Assembly: GCA_025464025.1 (NCBI GenBank)
Contig: JAODBP010000221.1
Span: 1 to 25,213, forward strand
Source: Actinomycetes bacterium
Lineage (GTDB): Bacteria; Actinomycetota; Acidimicrobiia; Acidimicrobiales; CADCSY01
DNA length: 25,213 bases
Direction: 5' to 3'
Shown here: positions 14,950 to 25,213 of the stretch, piece after piece
Position numbering within the stretch: position 1 is the first letter of the stretch
Layout: every line of letters starts with the position of its first letter
Notes under the pieces: generated by a model
Seen by the model: the letters and a program-made list of their open reading frames with translations, nothing else
The model's database searches: none
What the model was told of the DNA's origin: nothing
Program-made: the position numbers and the translations under genes

Positions 14950-16557
14950 GTGCTGACCGAGCTGGCCGTCACCGACCTCGGTGTCATCGCCGACGTCTCC
15001 CTCGTGCTCGGGCCGGGCATGACCGCCCTCACCGGCGAGACCGGCGCCGGCAAGACCCTGCTGGTCACCGCCATCGAGCTCCTCGTCGGCGGTCGGGCCG
15101 ACAGCGCGGTCGTCCGCCCCGGGGCCAAGGAGGCGCGGGTCGACGGTCGCTTCGAGGACGCCGGCGGCAACGAGGTCGTGCTGTCGCGGGTCGTGCCGGC
15201 CGACGGCCGGTCGCGGGCCTACGTCGACGGCCGCCCGGCCCCGGTGTCGGCCCTGGCCGAGCTGGGCGCCGAGCTCGTCGACCTCCACGGCCAGCACGCC
15301 CACCAGTCGCTCCTCGCCCCGGCCACCCAGCGGGCCGCCCTCGACGCCTTCGGCGGGATCGACCTGGGGCCGCTCCACGCGGCCCGGGCCGAGGTCGCCC
15401 GGCTCGACACGGCCCTGGTCGCCCTCGGGGGCGACCCGCGGGCCCGAGCCCGCGAGCTCGACCTCGTCCGCTTCCAGGTCGAGGAGCTCGATGCCGCCGG
15501 GATCGACGAGCCCGACGAGGAGGACGGCCTCCGGCGGCAGGAGTCCCTCCTCGCCGATGCCGAGGCGGCCCGAGCGGCCGGCGCCGCCGCCCACGATGCC
15601 CTGCTCGACGAGGGCGGCGCGGCCGACGCCGTCAACATCGCCCTCGCCGCCCTGACCGACCGGCCGGCGTTCACCGAGCTGGCCGAGCGGCTGCGGTCGC
15701 TGGCCGCCGAGCTGGCCGACGCCGGGGCCGAGGCACGTGACCTCGGCGAGGCCGTCGAGGAGGACCCCGAGCGCCTGGCCGAGGTCCAGGCCCGCAGGTC
15801 GCTCCTGCGCGACCTGCGCCGGAAGTACGGCGAGACGCTGGCCGACGTGCTGGCCTTCGCGAGCGACGCGCGGGCTCGCCTGGCCGAGCTCGAGAGCCAC
15901 GACGCCCGGGCCGCCGCCCTCGACGCGGAGCGGTCGGCGGCGGTGGCGGCCGTGGAGGCCGCCGCTGCTGTGGTGGCGAAGGCTCGCCGGAAGGCGGCAC
16001 CGAAGCTGGCGGCCGAGGTCGAGGTCCGCCTTCGTGAGCTGGCCATGCCCCGTGCCGAGGTGCGGGTCGAGGTCGACGGGCCGGGCCCGGCCGACGAGGT
16101 GCGGTTCCTCCTCGCCGCCAACCCGGGCGAGGCCACGCTCCCGCTGGCCAAGGTGGCGTCCGGCGGCGAGCTGGCCCGGGCCATGCTCGCCCTGCGCCTC
16201 GCCCTCATGTCCCAGCACGGCGGCCACGACGGCCGCACCCTGGTGTTCGACGAGGTCGACGCCGGCATCGGCGGTGAGGCGGCCCTGGCCGTGGGCCGGT
16301 CGCTGGCCGACCTCGGCACCGAGGGCCAGGTGCTGGTCGTGACCCACCTGCCCCAGGTGGCGGCCTTCGCCGACCACCAGGTGGCGGTGGCCAAGCTCGA
16401 GGCCGGTGGCCGCACTACCTCGTCGGCCCGGGCCCTCGACGACGCCGAGCGGGTCGTCGAGCTGTCGCGGATGCTGTCGGGCCAGCCCGAGAGCGCCGCG
16501 GCCCGGGGCCACGCCGAGGAGCTGCTGGCCGTCGCCCGTCAGCGGTCGGGTCGCTGA
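14950..16557 (+). CDS. recN: DNA repair protein RecN
   Basis: SMC-like ATPase of double-strand-break repair. 535 residues, slightly short of the usual 550-590. Walker A is GETGAGKT at residues 29-36; the N-terminal head continues with VDLHGQHAHQSLL, the RecN-specific motif. A long helical region (about 150-370, rich in Ala, Glu, Arg, Leu) forms the short coiled-coil arm. The C-terminal head has the signature ASGGELARAML, Walker B TLVFDEVDAGIGG and VTHLPQVAAFADHQ. GTG at 14950 gives the standard MLTEL.V.DLGVI start. The 97 bases before it are the only sizeable gap in this operon; I see no LexA-type box there. The stop overlaps the steA ATG by one base. Confidence 0.95.
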   Translation: MLTELAVTDLGVIADVSLVLGPGMTALTGETGAGKTLLVTAIELLVGGRADSAVVRPGAKEARVDGRFEDAGGNEVVLSRVVPADGRSRAYVDGRPAPVSALAELGAELVDLHGQHAHQSLLAPATQRAALDAFGGIDLGPLHAARAEVARLDTALVALGGDPRARARELDLVRFQVEELDAAGIDEPDEEDGLRRQESLLADAEAARAAGAAAHDALLDEGGAADAVNIALAALTDRPAFTELAERLRSLAAELADAGAEARDLGEAVEEDPERLAEVQARRSLLRDLRRKYGETLADVLAFASDARARLAELESHDARAAALDAERSAAVAAVEAAAAVVAKARRKAAPKLAAEVEVRLRELAMPRAEVRVEVDGPGPADEVRFLLAANPGEATLPLAKVASGGELARAMLALRLALMSQHGGHDGRTLVFDEVDAGIGGEAALAVGRSLADLGTEGQVLVVTHLPQVAAFADHQVAVAKLEAGGRTTSSARALDDAERVVELSRMLSGQPESAAARGHAEELLAVARQRSGR

Positions 16558-17696
16558 TGCGCCGGGGCCAGGAGATCGGCGTCGTGCGCGGCCCGGCCCG
16601 CGTCGGACGCCGCACCAAGGACCTCACCAAGCACCTCCGCCCGGGCGACATCGTCGTGATCGACCACGAGGACCTCGACCGGGTCGCGGCCGAGGGCCTG
16701 GTCCTGGCCGAGCCGGCGGCCGTGGTCAACGCGGCGGCGTCGGTGTCGGGGCGCTACCCGAACGTCGGGCCGCTGCTCCTCGCCGCCGCCGGGATCCCGC
16801 TCGTCGACGGCGTCGGCTCGCACGTCATGGACCTGATCGCCGACGGCACCGAGGTCGTCATCGACGGCGACCGGGTGACGGCGGGGGAGTGGTCGGCGGT
16901 CGGCCACCGACAGACCATGGACACCCTCGAGGACACCATCGCCTCGGCCAAGGCGTCGATGGGCGAGGAGCTCCAGCGGTTCGCCGAGAACACGCTCGAC
17001 TACCTCCGCCGCGAGCGCCACCTCGTGCTCGACGAGCCCGACGTGCCCGACGTGCCCGTCGACATGAAGGGTCGGCACGTGCTCGTCGCGGTGCGGGGCC
17101 CCGACTACCGCGAGGACCTCGCCGCCCTGCGCCACTCCGGCTACCTGAACGAGCTGCGGCCGGTGCTGGTGGCCGTCGACGGCGCGGCCGACGCCCTGCT
17201 CGAGCTGGGGAAGAAGCCCGACATCATCATCGGCGACATGGACTCGGTCTCGGAGAAGGCCCTGCGGTCGGGGGCCGTGCTCGTCGTGCACGCCTTCGTC
17301 GGCGGCAAGGCACCAGGTGCCGAGCGGCTCCGCGAGCTGGGGCTCGACTTCATCCTCTACGAGGCGCCCGGCACGTCGGAGGACATCGCCATGCTCATGG
17401 CTTACGAGCGCGGGGCCGAGCTGATCGTGGCCGTGGGGACCCACAACTCGATGACGGAGTTCCTGGACAAGGGTCGGCCCGGCATGGCGTCGACCTTCCT
17501 CGTGCGCATGAAGGTCGGCAACATCCTCGTCGACGCCAAGGGCGTGAGCCGGCTGTACCAGGCCAACGTCCGGAAGCTCGACATCGTGCTGCTCGTGGCC
17601 GCCGCCGTCTTCGCCCTGCTGGTCGTCACCGCGGTGAGCCAGCCCGCCCGGCTGTTCCTCGACAACCTGTGGAACGCCTTCGAGCTGCATCGGTGA
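16557..17696 (+). CDS. steA: SteA-like cytokinetic-ring/cell-separation protein
   Basis: 379 residues, homologue of M. tuberculosis Rv1697 and corynebacterial SteA by sequence character and position after recN. The N-terminal portion (GPARVGRRTKDLTKHLRPGDIVVIDHEDLDR) is the typical SteA opening. The middle has a thiamin-pyrophosphokinase-like fold with IIIGDMDSVSEKAL (GDMDS at residues 226-230), and ALVAYGTHNSM-like text (VAVGTHNSMTEFLDKGRPGMAST) follows. The C-terminus ends in one membrane segment (about 341-362) and a short tail. In Corynebacterium, SteA and SteB act together in cell separation; no kinase activity is established. Start ATG overlaps the recN stop (TGATG), and steB follows after four bases. 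Confidence 0.88.
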   Translation: MRRGQEIGVVRGPARVGRRTKDLTKHLRPGDIVVIDHEDLDRVAAEGLVLAEPAAVVNAAASVSGRYPNVGPLLLAAAGIPLVDGVGSHVMDLIADGTEVVIDGDRVTAGEWSAVGHRQTMDTLEDTIASAKASMGEELQRFAENTLDYLRRERHLVLDEPDVPDVPVDMKGRHVLVAVRGPDYREDLAALRHSGYLNELRPVLVAVDGAADALLELGKKPDIIIGDMDSVSEKALRSGAVLVVHAFVGGKAPGAERLRELGLDFILYEAPGTSEDIAMLMAYERGAELIVAVGTHNSMTEFLDKGRPGMASTFLVRMKVGNILVDAKGVSRLYQANVRKLDIVLLVAAAVFALLVVTAVSQPARLFLDNLWNAFELHR

Positions 17697-17700
17697 CCCG

Positions 17701-18669
17701 TTGATCAACTTCCGCTTCCACATCGTCTCGCTGATCGCGATCTTCCTGGCCCTCGGCATCGGGATCATCATGGGGACGGCCGTCATCGACCGGGCCGTGG
17801 TCGACCGGCTCGAGCGGCAGCAGTCGACGCTCCGAACCGACATCGGCGACGTGCGGTCGGAGAACAACCGGCTGCGCAGCGCCCTGAAGGACGAGCGCGA
17901 TGCGGCCCGGGAGCTGGCCGACCAGGGCAGCGAACGGCTCCTCGACGGCGCCCTGACCGGGACGCCGGTCGTGCTGGTGGGTGCTCGCGGCGCCGAGGCC
18001 GACGGCCTCGACGACTTCGTCAACCTGCTGGGCCGGGCCAAGGCCGACTACCGGGGCACGCTCTGGCTCACCGACCGGTTCACCCTCGACGACCAGAGCG
18101 AGCTGCGCGACCTGGCCGACGCCCTCGGCTTCCGGCCCGACGCCTCGGCGGGCACGTTGCGCTCGGCCGCCGTCACCCGGCTGGCCCGGGCCCTGCGCCC
18201 GGCCATCGGCGACACCGCGGCCGATCCGAGCGGCGACGTGATCGCCAAGCTCCGGGAGAAGGGCTTCCTCGACTACGACGCCCCGGATGGGGTCGATGCC
18301 GGCACGTTCCCGGCGCTGGCTGCCGCGACCCGGATCGTGGTGGTGTCCGGCCCGAGCGCCGTGGTGCCCGACCGCCAGCTCATGCTGCCGTTCAGCCGGG
18401 CCCTGCTGGCGTCCCGGCCCGACCGCGGCCCGGTGCCCGTGCTCGCCGCGTCCGGCGCGCCGCCGGCGTCGAAGGACGACGACACGTTCATCGGTCCCAT
18501 CCGGAGCGATGCCGAGCTGAGCGACCGCCTGTCGACGGTCGATGACATCGACGACTTCTCGGGCCGGGTGGCTGCCGTGCTCGCGCTCGGCGACGTGGGC
18601 CAGGGGCGCTTCGGCCACTTCGGTCGGGGCGAGGGCGCCCAACGCCTGCTGCCGGCGCCCGCCGAGTGA
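17701..18669 (+). CDS. steB: SteB / MctB-like copper-transporter-family (DUF3186) envelope protein
   Basis: 322 residues, homologue of M. tuberculosis Rv1698 (MctB, annotated as a copper transport protein) and corynebacterial SteB. One N-terminal membrane segment (about 7-26) anchors the protein; residues about 30-65 (LERQQSTLRTDIGDVRSENNR) form a coiled coil, and the rest is an extracytoplasmic domain of alternating strands and helices (VVLVGA, TLWLTDRFTLDD, IVVVSGP, VPVLAASG). The TTG start gives MINFRFHIVSL, the standard N-terminus of the family, so it is preferred although the ribosome site is weak. In Corynebacteria the coiled coil is tied to activation of septal peptidoglycan hydrolase; whether this protein does that or moves copper cannot be told here. 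The stop overlaps the murJ-like GTG start (GTGA). Confidence 0.87.
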   Translation: MINFRFHIVSLIAIFLALGIGIIMGTAVIDRAVVDRLERQQSTLRTDIGDVRSENNRLRSALKDERDAARELADQGSERLLDGALTGTPVVLVGARGAEADGLDDFVNLLGRAKADYRGTLWLTDRFTLDDQSELRDLADALGFRPDASAGTLRSAAVTRLARALRPAIGDTAADPSGDVIAKLREKGFLDYDAPDGVDAGTFPALAAATRIVVVSGPSAVVPDRQLMLPFSRALLASRPDRGPVPVLAASGAPPASKDDDTFIGPIRSDAELSDRLSTVDDIDDFSGRVAAVLALGDVGQGRFGHFGRGEGAQRLLPAPAE

Positions 18670-20276
18670 CGGCCATCGGCCGCACCGAGCCCGACCTGGC
18701 CCGGTCGACGGCGACCATGACGGTGCTGACGCTGCTGTCGCGCATCACCGGCTTCATCCGCAACGTGGTCGTCGTGGGCGTCCTCGGCGTGACGTTCCTG
18801 GGCAACGTCTACGAGACGGCGAACACCGTCCCCAACCTGCTCTTCGAGCTGATCGCGGCCGGGGTGCTCCAAGCGGTCCTGATCCCGACGCTCGTCGAGC
18901 TGGCCGCGGCCGGCGAGGACGACGAGGCCGAGCACGTCGCCCGATCGGTGCTCGGGCTCTCCCTCGCCGCCTTGGCTGCCCTGGCCGGCGTCGGCATCCT
19001 GCTGGCGCCGTTCGTCATGCGCCTGCTCATGGCGAAGGTGCCTGACCACGTGCGGGCCGACTCGGTGCACCTCGGCACGATCCTCTTGCTCTTCTTCCTG
19101 CCCCAGGTGGTGCTGTACGCCTCGAACACGGTGGCGACCGGCGTGCTGAACGCCAAGGGCCACTTCGCCGTGCCGGCGATCGCGCCGCTGCTGAACAACG
19201 TGGTGGTGGTGGCGTCGTACGGCCTCTTCGCGTGGATGCGCCACGGAGCGAAGCCGAGCCTCGACCTGACCGGCGCCGAGGTCGCCGTCCTCGGCCTCGG
19301 CACCACGCTCGGCGTCATCGCCTTCTGCGCCGCGCCCGTGGTCGCGGCCATCCGCGGCGGCACGTCGTTGAAGCCCCGGTTCGACTGGCGCCACCCGCGG
19401 GTGCAGCGCATCGCCCGCCTGGGCGGGTGGGCGGCCGCCTTCCTCGCCGCCACCCAGATCCTCCTCATCGTCGTGCTGGTGCTGGCCAACGACGTCGAGG
19501 GTGGGGTCGTCGCCTGGAACCTCGGCTACACGGTCTTCGTGCTGCCCCACGCCCTCGTGGCCCTGCCCGTGCTGACGACGCTGTTCCCGACGATGTCGCG
19601 CCAGGCGGCGACCGGCGAGGAGGTCGCCTACCTGCGCACGGTGTCGTCCGGCGTGCGGGCCATCGCCTACCTCGTGCTCCCGGCCAGCGCCGCCATGCTC
19701 GCCCTGTCGATCGCCGTGGCCCGCGTCCTCCAGTTCGGCAAGTTCCACCCCGGCGCGGTCGGTGCCGTCGCTGCCGCCGTTGCCGCCTTCGGACCCGGGC
19801 TGCTCGGCTACGGCACCTTCCTGTTCCTCGCCCGAGCGCTCTACGCCCGGGGCGACACCCGCACGCCGGCCGTGGTCAACCTCGGCGTGGTGGTGGGCGC
19901 GTCGGTGGCGATGGTCGTGCTGTTCCCGTTCGTGCACGGGCACGCCCGCATCGCCGTCCTGGCCGGGGCCCACTCGGCCGGCTACCTCGTCGGCGCGGCC
20001 GTCCTCTACAGCATCGTCCGGGCCCGCTCGACCGCCTCGGGCGGCACGGGCGACCTCGGGCGGTCGTTGCTGGCCTCGCTCGTCGCCGCGGCGGCGTGCG
20101 GCGCCTGCATGTGGGTCGTGGGCGAGGCGCTCGACGGCCGGGGCAAGGTCCACTCGATCCTCGAGCTGGTGGCGGCCGGCCTCGCCGGCCTGGTGGTCTA
20201 CGTGCTGGCCGCGGCGGCCCTCGGCGGACCTCGACCCAAGACCGTGCCGGCGCTCCTGCGGGGTCAGCATGGGTGA
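18666..20276 (+). CDS. murJ: MurJ/MviN-family lipid-linked sugar flippase
   Basis: 536 residues with about 14 membrane segments, MOP-superfamily MviN/MurJ fold. Recognisable segments are LLSRITGFIRNVVV, ANTVPNLLFELIAAGVLQAVLIPTL (family PNLL...G......P.L text), SVHLGTILLLFFLPQVVLY, AIAPLLNN and RALYARGDTRTPAVVN. MurJ proteins move lipid-linked peptidoglycan precursor across the cytoplasmic membrane. Compared from memory with E. coli MurJ, Arg18 and Arg24 are kept (Arg26 and Arg32 here), but the Arg52 and Arg270 positions appear to be Phe60 and a non-basic residue; actinobacterial MurJ proteins I recall also lack the first. So it may be a true MurJ or a paralogue for another polymer. It overlaps steB by four bases and the GT4 gene by eight. 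Confidence 0.88.
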   Translation: MTAIGRTEPDLARSTATMTVLTLLSRITGFIRNVVVVGVLGVTFLGNVYETANTVPNLLFELIAAGVLQAVLIPTLVELAAAGEDDEAEHVARSVLGLSLAALAALAGVGILLAPFVMRLLMAKVPDHVRADSVHLGTILLLFFLPQVVLYASNTVATGVLNAKGHFAVPAIAPLLNNVVVVASYGLFAWMRHGAKPSLDLTGAEVAVLGLGTTLGVIAFCAAPVVAAIRGGTSLKPRFDWRHPRVQRIARLGGWAAAFLAATQILLIVVLVLANDVEGGVVAWNLGYTVFVLPHALVALPVLTTLFPTMSRQAATGEEVAYLRTVSSGVRAIAYLVLPASAAMLALSIAVARVLQFGKFHPGAVGAVAAAVAAFGPGLLGYGTFLFLARALYARGDTRTPAVVNLGVVVGASVAMVVLFPFVHGHARIAVLAGAHSAGYLVGAAVLYSIVRARSTASGGTGDLGRSLLASLVAAAACGACMWVVGEALDGRGKVHSILELVAAGLAGLVVYVLAAAALGGPRPKTVPALLRGQHG

Positions 20277-21348
20277 GGGCCGCGTGCTCCAGCTCCTCGG
20301 GCCGTCCACCGGTGGCATCCGCCGGGTGGTGGGTGCCCTCACCGATGGGCTGCGGGCCAACGGGTGGTCGGTGGTGACCGCCGGGCCGGCGGGGGTGCTC
20401 GATGGCCTCGGTGGCCAGGACGCGGTCGTCCCCGTCCCGGCCGGCTTCTCGCCCGGCGCCCTCCGCGCCGCCCGCCGGGCCCTGGCCGAGCTGGTCGGCG
20501 ACGTCGACCTGGTGCACGCCCACGGGCTCAAGCCGGGTTGGCTGGTGGCCTCGCTCCGGCCCCGGCCGAAGCTGGTCACGAGCGTGCACAACCTGGTGCT
20601 CGACGAGGCGGCCGGCCGGGCCGCCCCGCTCCTGCGGGTGCTCGAGGGGCGCATCCCGTCGGTCAGCGACCGCACGATCGCGCTGTCGACCGAGGTGGCC
20701 CGGCGCTTCGCCGGAGCGCCCGGCGTGGTGACGATCCCGCCGGCCGCCGATCCGCCCCGGCCCGAGCGCCCTGCCGCCGAGGTCCGTGCCGCCTACGGTG
20801 TCGGCCCCGACGAGCGACTGCTCGTCACCGCCGCCCGCCTGCACCCCCAGAAGGACCTGCCGATGCTCCTCGACGCCGTCGACCGGTTGCGCCACGACGT
20901 CCCGGGGGTGCGCCTGCTGGTGGTGGGCGAGGGCCCCGAGGGCCCGGCCATGCGGTCCCGGGCCACGTCGCTCGGACTCGACGACGTCGTCACGTTCGCC
21001 GGGCGGGTGCACTCGGCGGCCGACGAGCTGGCCGCCGCCGACGTGGTCGTGATCTCGTCGCGCTGGGAGTCCGGTCCGCTGGTGCTGTTCGAGGCGCTCC
21101 AGCTCGGCAAGCCGGTCGTCACCACCGCGGTCGGTGCCGCCCCCGACGTGGTCACCGATCGGGTGTCGGGCCGGCTCGTGCCGCCCGGCGACGCCGAGGC
21201 GTTCGCCGCCGCCGTGGCCGAGGTGCTGGCCGACCCGGTCGCCGCCGCGGCCATGGGGGAGGCCGGGCGCGTCGCCGTGTCCGGGCCGGGCGGACCGGAG
21301 GCGATGGTGTCCGCCACCGAGGCGGTCTACCGGGAGGTCCTGGCGTGA
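20269..21348 (+). CDS. GT4-family (GT-B fold) glycosyltransferase
   Basis: 359 residues, glycosyltransferase family 4. The N-terminal domain (1-165) has the GPSTGGIRRVVGAL acceptor-side loop and DLVHAHGLKPGWLV. The C-terminal nucleotide-sugar-binding domain begins near residue 183 with LLVTAARLHPQKDLPMLLDAV, followed by LLVVGEGPEGPAM and the family E-x7-E motif in SSRWESGPLVLFEALQLGKPVV, so it looks catalytically intact. Retaining transfer from a nucleotide sugar to a lipid-linked or other acceptor at the inner face of the membrane is expected; donor and acceptor are unknown. The ATG at 20269 overlaps murJ by eight bases and its stop overlaps the next gene by four (GTGA), implying coupled synthesis with its membrane neighbours. 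Confidence 0.9.
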   Translation: MGEGRVLQLLGPSTGGIRRVVGALTDGLRANGWSVVTAGPAGVLDGLGGQDAVVPVPAGFSPGALRAARRALAELVGDVDLVHAHGLKPGWLVASLRPRPKLVTSVHNLVLDEAAGRAAPLLRVLEGRIPSVSDRTIALSTEVARRFAGAPGVVTIPPAADPPRPERPAAEVRAAYGVGPDERLLVTAARLHPQKDLPMLLDAVDRLRHDVPGVRLLVVGEGPEGPAMRSRATSLGLDDVVTFAGRVHSAADELAAADVVVISSRWESGPLVLFEALQLGKPVVTTAVGAAPDVVTDRVSGRLVPPGDAEAFAAAVAEVLADPVAAAAMGEAGRVAVSGPGGPEAMVSATEAVYREVLA

Positions 21349-23569
21349 AACGGGTCGTGGCCCTCCTCGTGCTCGTGGTGGTGGCGTTCGGCAACGTGCC
21401 CCGGGCCGACGCGTCCGACCACGACGTCCGGCGGGTGCTGATCGTGAGCTACCCGGCGTTGACCTGGGAGCGGCTGCGCGACACGGCCCCGCCGACGTTG
21501 GTCGCGCTGCTCCGCAAGGGTGCCGTGGCCTCGACGAGCCTCCGCACGATCGGCCCGACCACCTCGCCGGGCGAGGCCTACGTGAGCATGGGGGCCGGCA
21601 ACCGGGCCGGCGTCGAGGACACCGTGGGCGGGCTGGCCCTGCCGCCGCCGGCGGCGTACGAGGGCGACAGCGCCGTGCAGGTGTTCGAGCGTCGGTGCGG
21701 GTGCAGCTCCGAGGGCGCCAACGTGCTCCAGGTCGGCATGCCCCGCGTGACCAGGCTCAACGACCGCTACCTCTACGGGGCCGCGCCCGGTGCCCTGGCC
21801 GACGCGTTGCGCGCCGCCGGCCATCGCACGGCCGTGGTGGCCAACGCGGATCAGGAGTTCGGCACGGTCGGCGACGGCGTCCACCGGGAAGCGGCGCTGG
21901 CCATGGTCGACAGCGAGGGCCGGGTGCCGTTCGGCTCCGTCGGTCCGCAGCTCGTGGTGAAGGATCCCACGGCGCCGTTCGGCGTGCGCATGGACCAGAA
22001 GGCCACGGCCGACGCCGTGCGGGCGTCGTGGAAGGGCGCCGACGTCGTCCTGCTCGAGATGAGCGACCTGGCACGGGTCGAGGCCTACACCAGCCTGGCC
22101 AGCGACACCGCCATCGAGGCCGAGCGGGCCACGGCGATGAAGCGGGCCGACAAGCTGCTGGCCCGGGTGCTCGACGGCATCGACCTGACGAAGGACCTGG
22201 TGCTGGTCCTCGGCCCGACCGGGCCCCGCGGCGGCGCCCAGCTCTCGATCACCGGGCTGATCGGCAAGGGCGTCGAGCCGGGACGGGCCCGATCGGCCAC
22301 GACCCGCCGGCCCGGGTTCGTGACGCTGCCGGACGTGGCACCGACGGTGCTCGATGCCTTCGGCGTCAACCTGCCCGACAGCATGGCCGGCACGGCGATC
22401 ACGTCGGCCGGGGGTGGCGTGGCGACCGACGCGACGTTCGCCGCCCTGCAGTACGACAACGTGGTCGCCCGCTTCCGTGACCGGGCCACGGGGCCGATCA
22501 GCGCCACGTTCGTCATCTTCCAGGTGCTGGTCTACGGCTTCGCTGCCCTGGCCCTCACCCGGTGGCGGCGGGCCCGGCGGCTGGTGTCGTTCCTCGCCCT
22601 GGTCACCCTGGCCCAGCCGTCGCTGGCGTTCCTGTCGCGGCTGGTGCCGTACCAGAACCTCACGATCGTGGGCTACGTGTTCACGTTCTTCGCCCTCGGT
22701 GCCGTCGTGGCGGCCCTCGCCGAGTGGCTCGGTGGGGTGATCGGTCGGCGCATGGGTCCGGCCGCGCCGATGGTCGCGCCGCTGTTGCTGGTCGGGCTCA
22801 CGCTCGTGACGCTGCTGGTCGACGTGGTCCTCGGGAGCCCGCTCCAGATCAACACGGTGTTCGGCTACTCGCCGACGATCGCCGGGCGGTTCGCGGGCTG
22901 GGGCAACCTCGCCTTCGCCCTGGTCGCGTCGACGGTGATCGTGCTGGCCACCGGGCTGTGGGGCATGGCCGTGCTCGAGGGCCGCCGGGGCCGCACCGCC
23001 CTCGCAGCCGTGCTCATAGGCGTCGTCGTCGTCGCCGACGGCCTCCCGTCGCTCGGCTCCGACGTCGGCGGGGTGCTGGCCCTCGTGCCGGCCGGGGCCG
23101 TGGTCGTCCTCCTGCTCTCGGGTCGCAAGGTCGACCTCAAGCGGATGGCGCTCATCGCCGTCGGCACCGTGCTGATCATCAGCGCCTTCGCCGCGGTCGA
23201 CCTCACCCGACCGGCCGAGAAGCGCACGCACCTCGGGCGCATCGCCAGCAAGGTGATCAACGCCGACGGCGGGGGTCTGGCCACCGTCCTGGCCCGCAAG
23301 CTCAACGCCAACGTCTCGATCCTCACGTCGTCGATCTGGACGTGGATCATCCCGGTGGCGATCCTCTTCTTCGGCTTCCTCGTGTGGCGGCGGACCGGGC
23401 TGCTGCGGGCGCTCGAGGAGCGGTTGCCCGGGCTGCGGGCCTGCCTGGTGGGTGCCCTCGTCGCCGGGTTCCTCGGCTTCGCGTTGAACGACTCGGGCGT
23501 CGCCGTGCCGGCCATGATGCTGGCCGTGGTGCTGCCCTACGTCACCTACCTGGTCGTCAGAACCGAGCC

Positions 23570-23573
<4 letters not shown>
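21345..23573 (+). CDS. polytopic membrane protein with degenerate alkaline-phosphatase-fold ectodomain
   Basis: 742 residues. A signal peptide or signal anchor (about 1-23) is followed by an ectodomain to about 385 and then ten or eleven membrane segments to the end. The ectodomain follows the alkaline phosphatase superfamily in order: first strand VLIVSYPALTWE (31-42), nucleophile-region TTSPGEAYVSMGAG (from Thr72), VVLLEMSDL, LVLVLGPTGP (about 286-294) and TTRRPGFVTLPDVAPTVLDAFGV (from Thr319). The usual Asp/His metal ligands are missing at the first strand and in the SDHG-like position, which reads GPTGP. The membrane part has GYSPTIAGRFAGWGN (about 507) and NDSG (715-718), the latter placed inside a hydrophobic stretch. 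I recognise relatives in other Gram-positive phyla but know no function. GTG at 21345 overlaps the GT4 stop. Confidence 0.82.

Positions 23574-25213
<1,640 letters not shown>

Noticed and set aside
18273..20675. Minus-strand open frame of 800 codons
   Set aside because: It lies opposite steB, murJ and the GT4 gene, which have clear family motifs. Its product is low-complexity Arg/Gly/Ala/His text typical of antisense frames in very high-G+C DNA.

Overview
The window is gene-dense, very high G+C DNA with bacterial operon structure. Start codons are a mix of ATG, GTG and TTG, with one probable CTG. Gene content and order point to an actinobacterium: there is a KorAB 2-oxoacid:ferredoxin oxidoreductase, the block HAD phosphatase - tlyA - NAD kinase - recN - steA - steB/mctB - pyrG that I recall from Mycobacterium tuberculosis (Rv1692 to Rv1699), and probable leaderless promoters. 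The divergent sequences and inserted genes suggest a deep branch such as Acidimicrobiia; that placement is inference. Both ends cut genes: korA lacks its 5' part and pyrG its 3' part. No tRNA, rRNA, insertion sequence or CRISPR array was seen, and no gene-free stretch exceeds 300 bases (the longest, 9783-9948, is 166 bases and holds a large palindrome).

Region by region. 1-3049: korA (partial), korB and an amidohydrolase-fold protein that has lost most of its metal ligands. 3092-9782: a branched-chain amino-acid-type (Liv/HAAT) ABC transporter operon, led by an unknown secreted membrane-anchored protein and followed by a small membrane protein with an Ada-like zinc site. 9812-9879: a 68-bp near-perfect palindrome between converging genes. 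9949-12646: a DUF1015 protein (minus), a NagD-like HAD phosphatase (plus) and a rhomboid protease (minus). 12699-16557: a phasin/histone-H1-like protein built on a 15-bp tandem repeat, then tlyA, NAD kinase and recN. 16557-25213: steA, steB, a MurJ-family flippase, a GT4 glycosyltransferase, a large membrane protein with a degenerate alkaline-phosphatase fold, a short MraY/WecA-like transferase, and pyrG. From recN to pyrG the genes overlap by 1-8 bases or are 4 bases apart.

The most interesting unit is 16557-24403. Between steB and pyrG, adjacent in M. tuberculosis, lie four translationally coupled envelope genes: a lipid-linked-sugar initiating transferase homologue, a glycosyltransferase, a flippase homologue and an uncharacterised polytopic membrane protein. 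Together with the septal proteins SteA/SteB they could form a lipid-linked glycan pathway tied to cell division. That function is inference; the gene content and coupling are read directly. Other points of note are a probable CTG start for tlyA, TANNNT promoters 6-8 bases ahead of four start codons, and a degenerate amidohydrolase.
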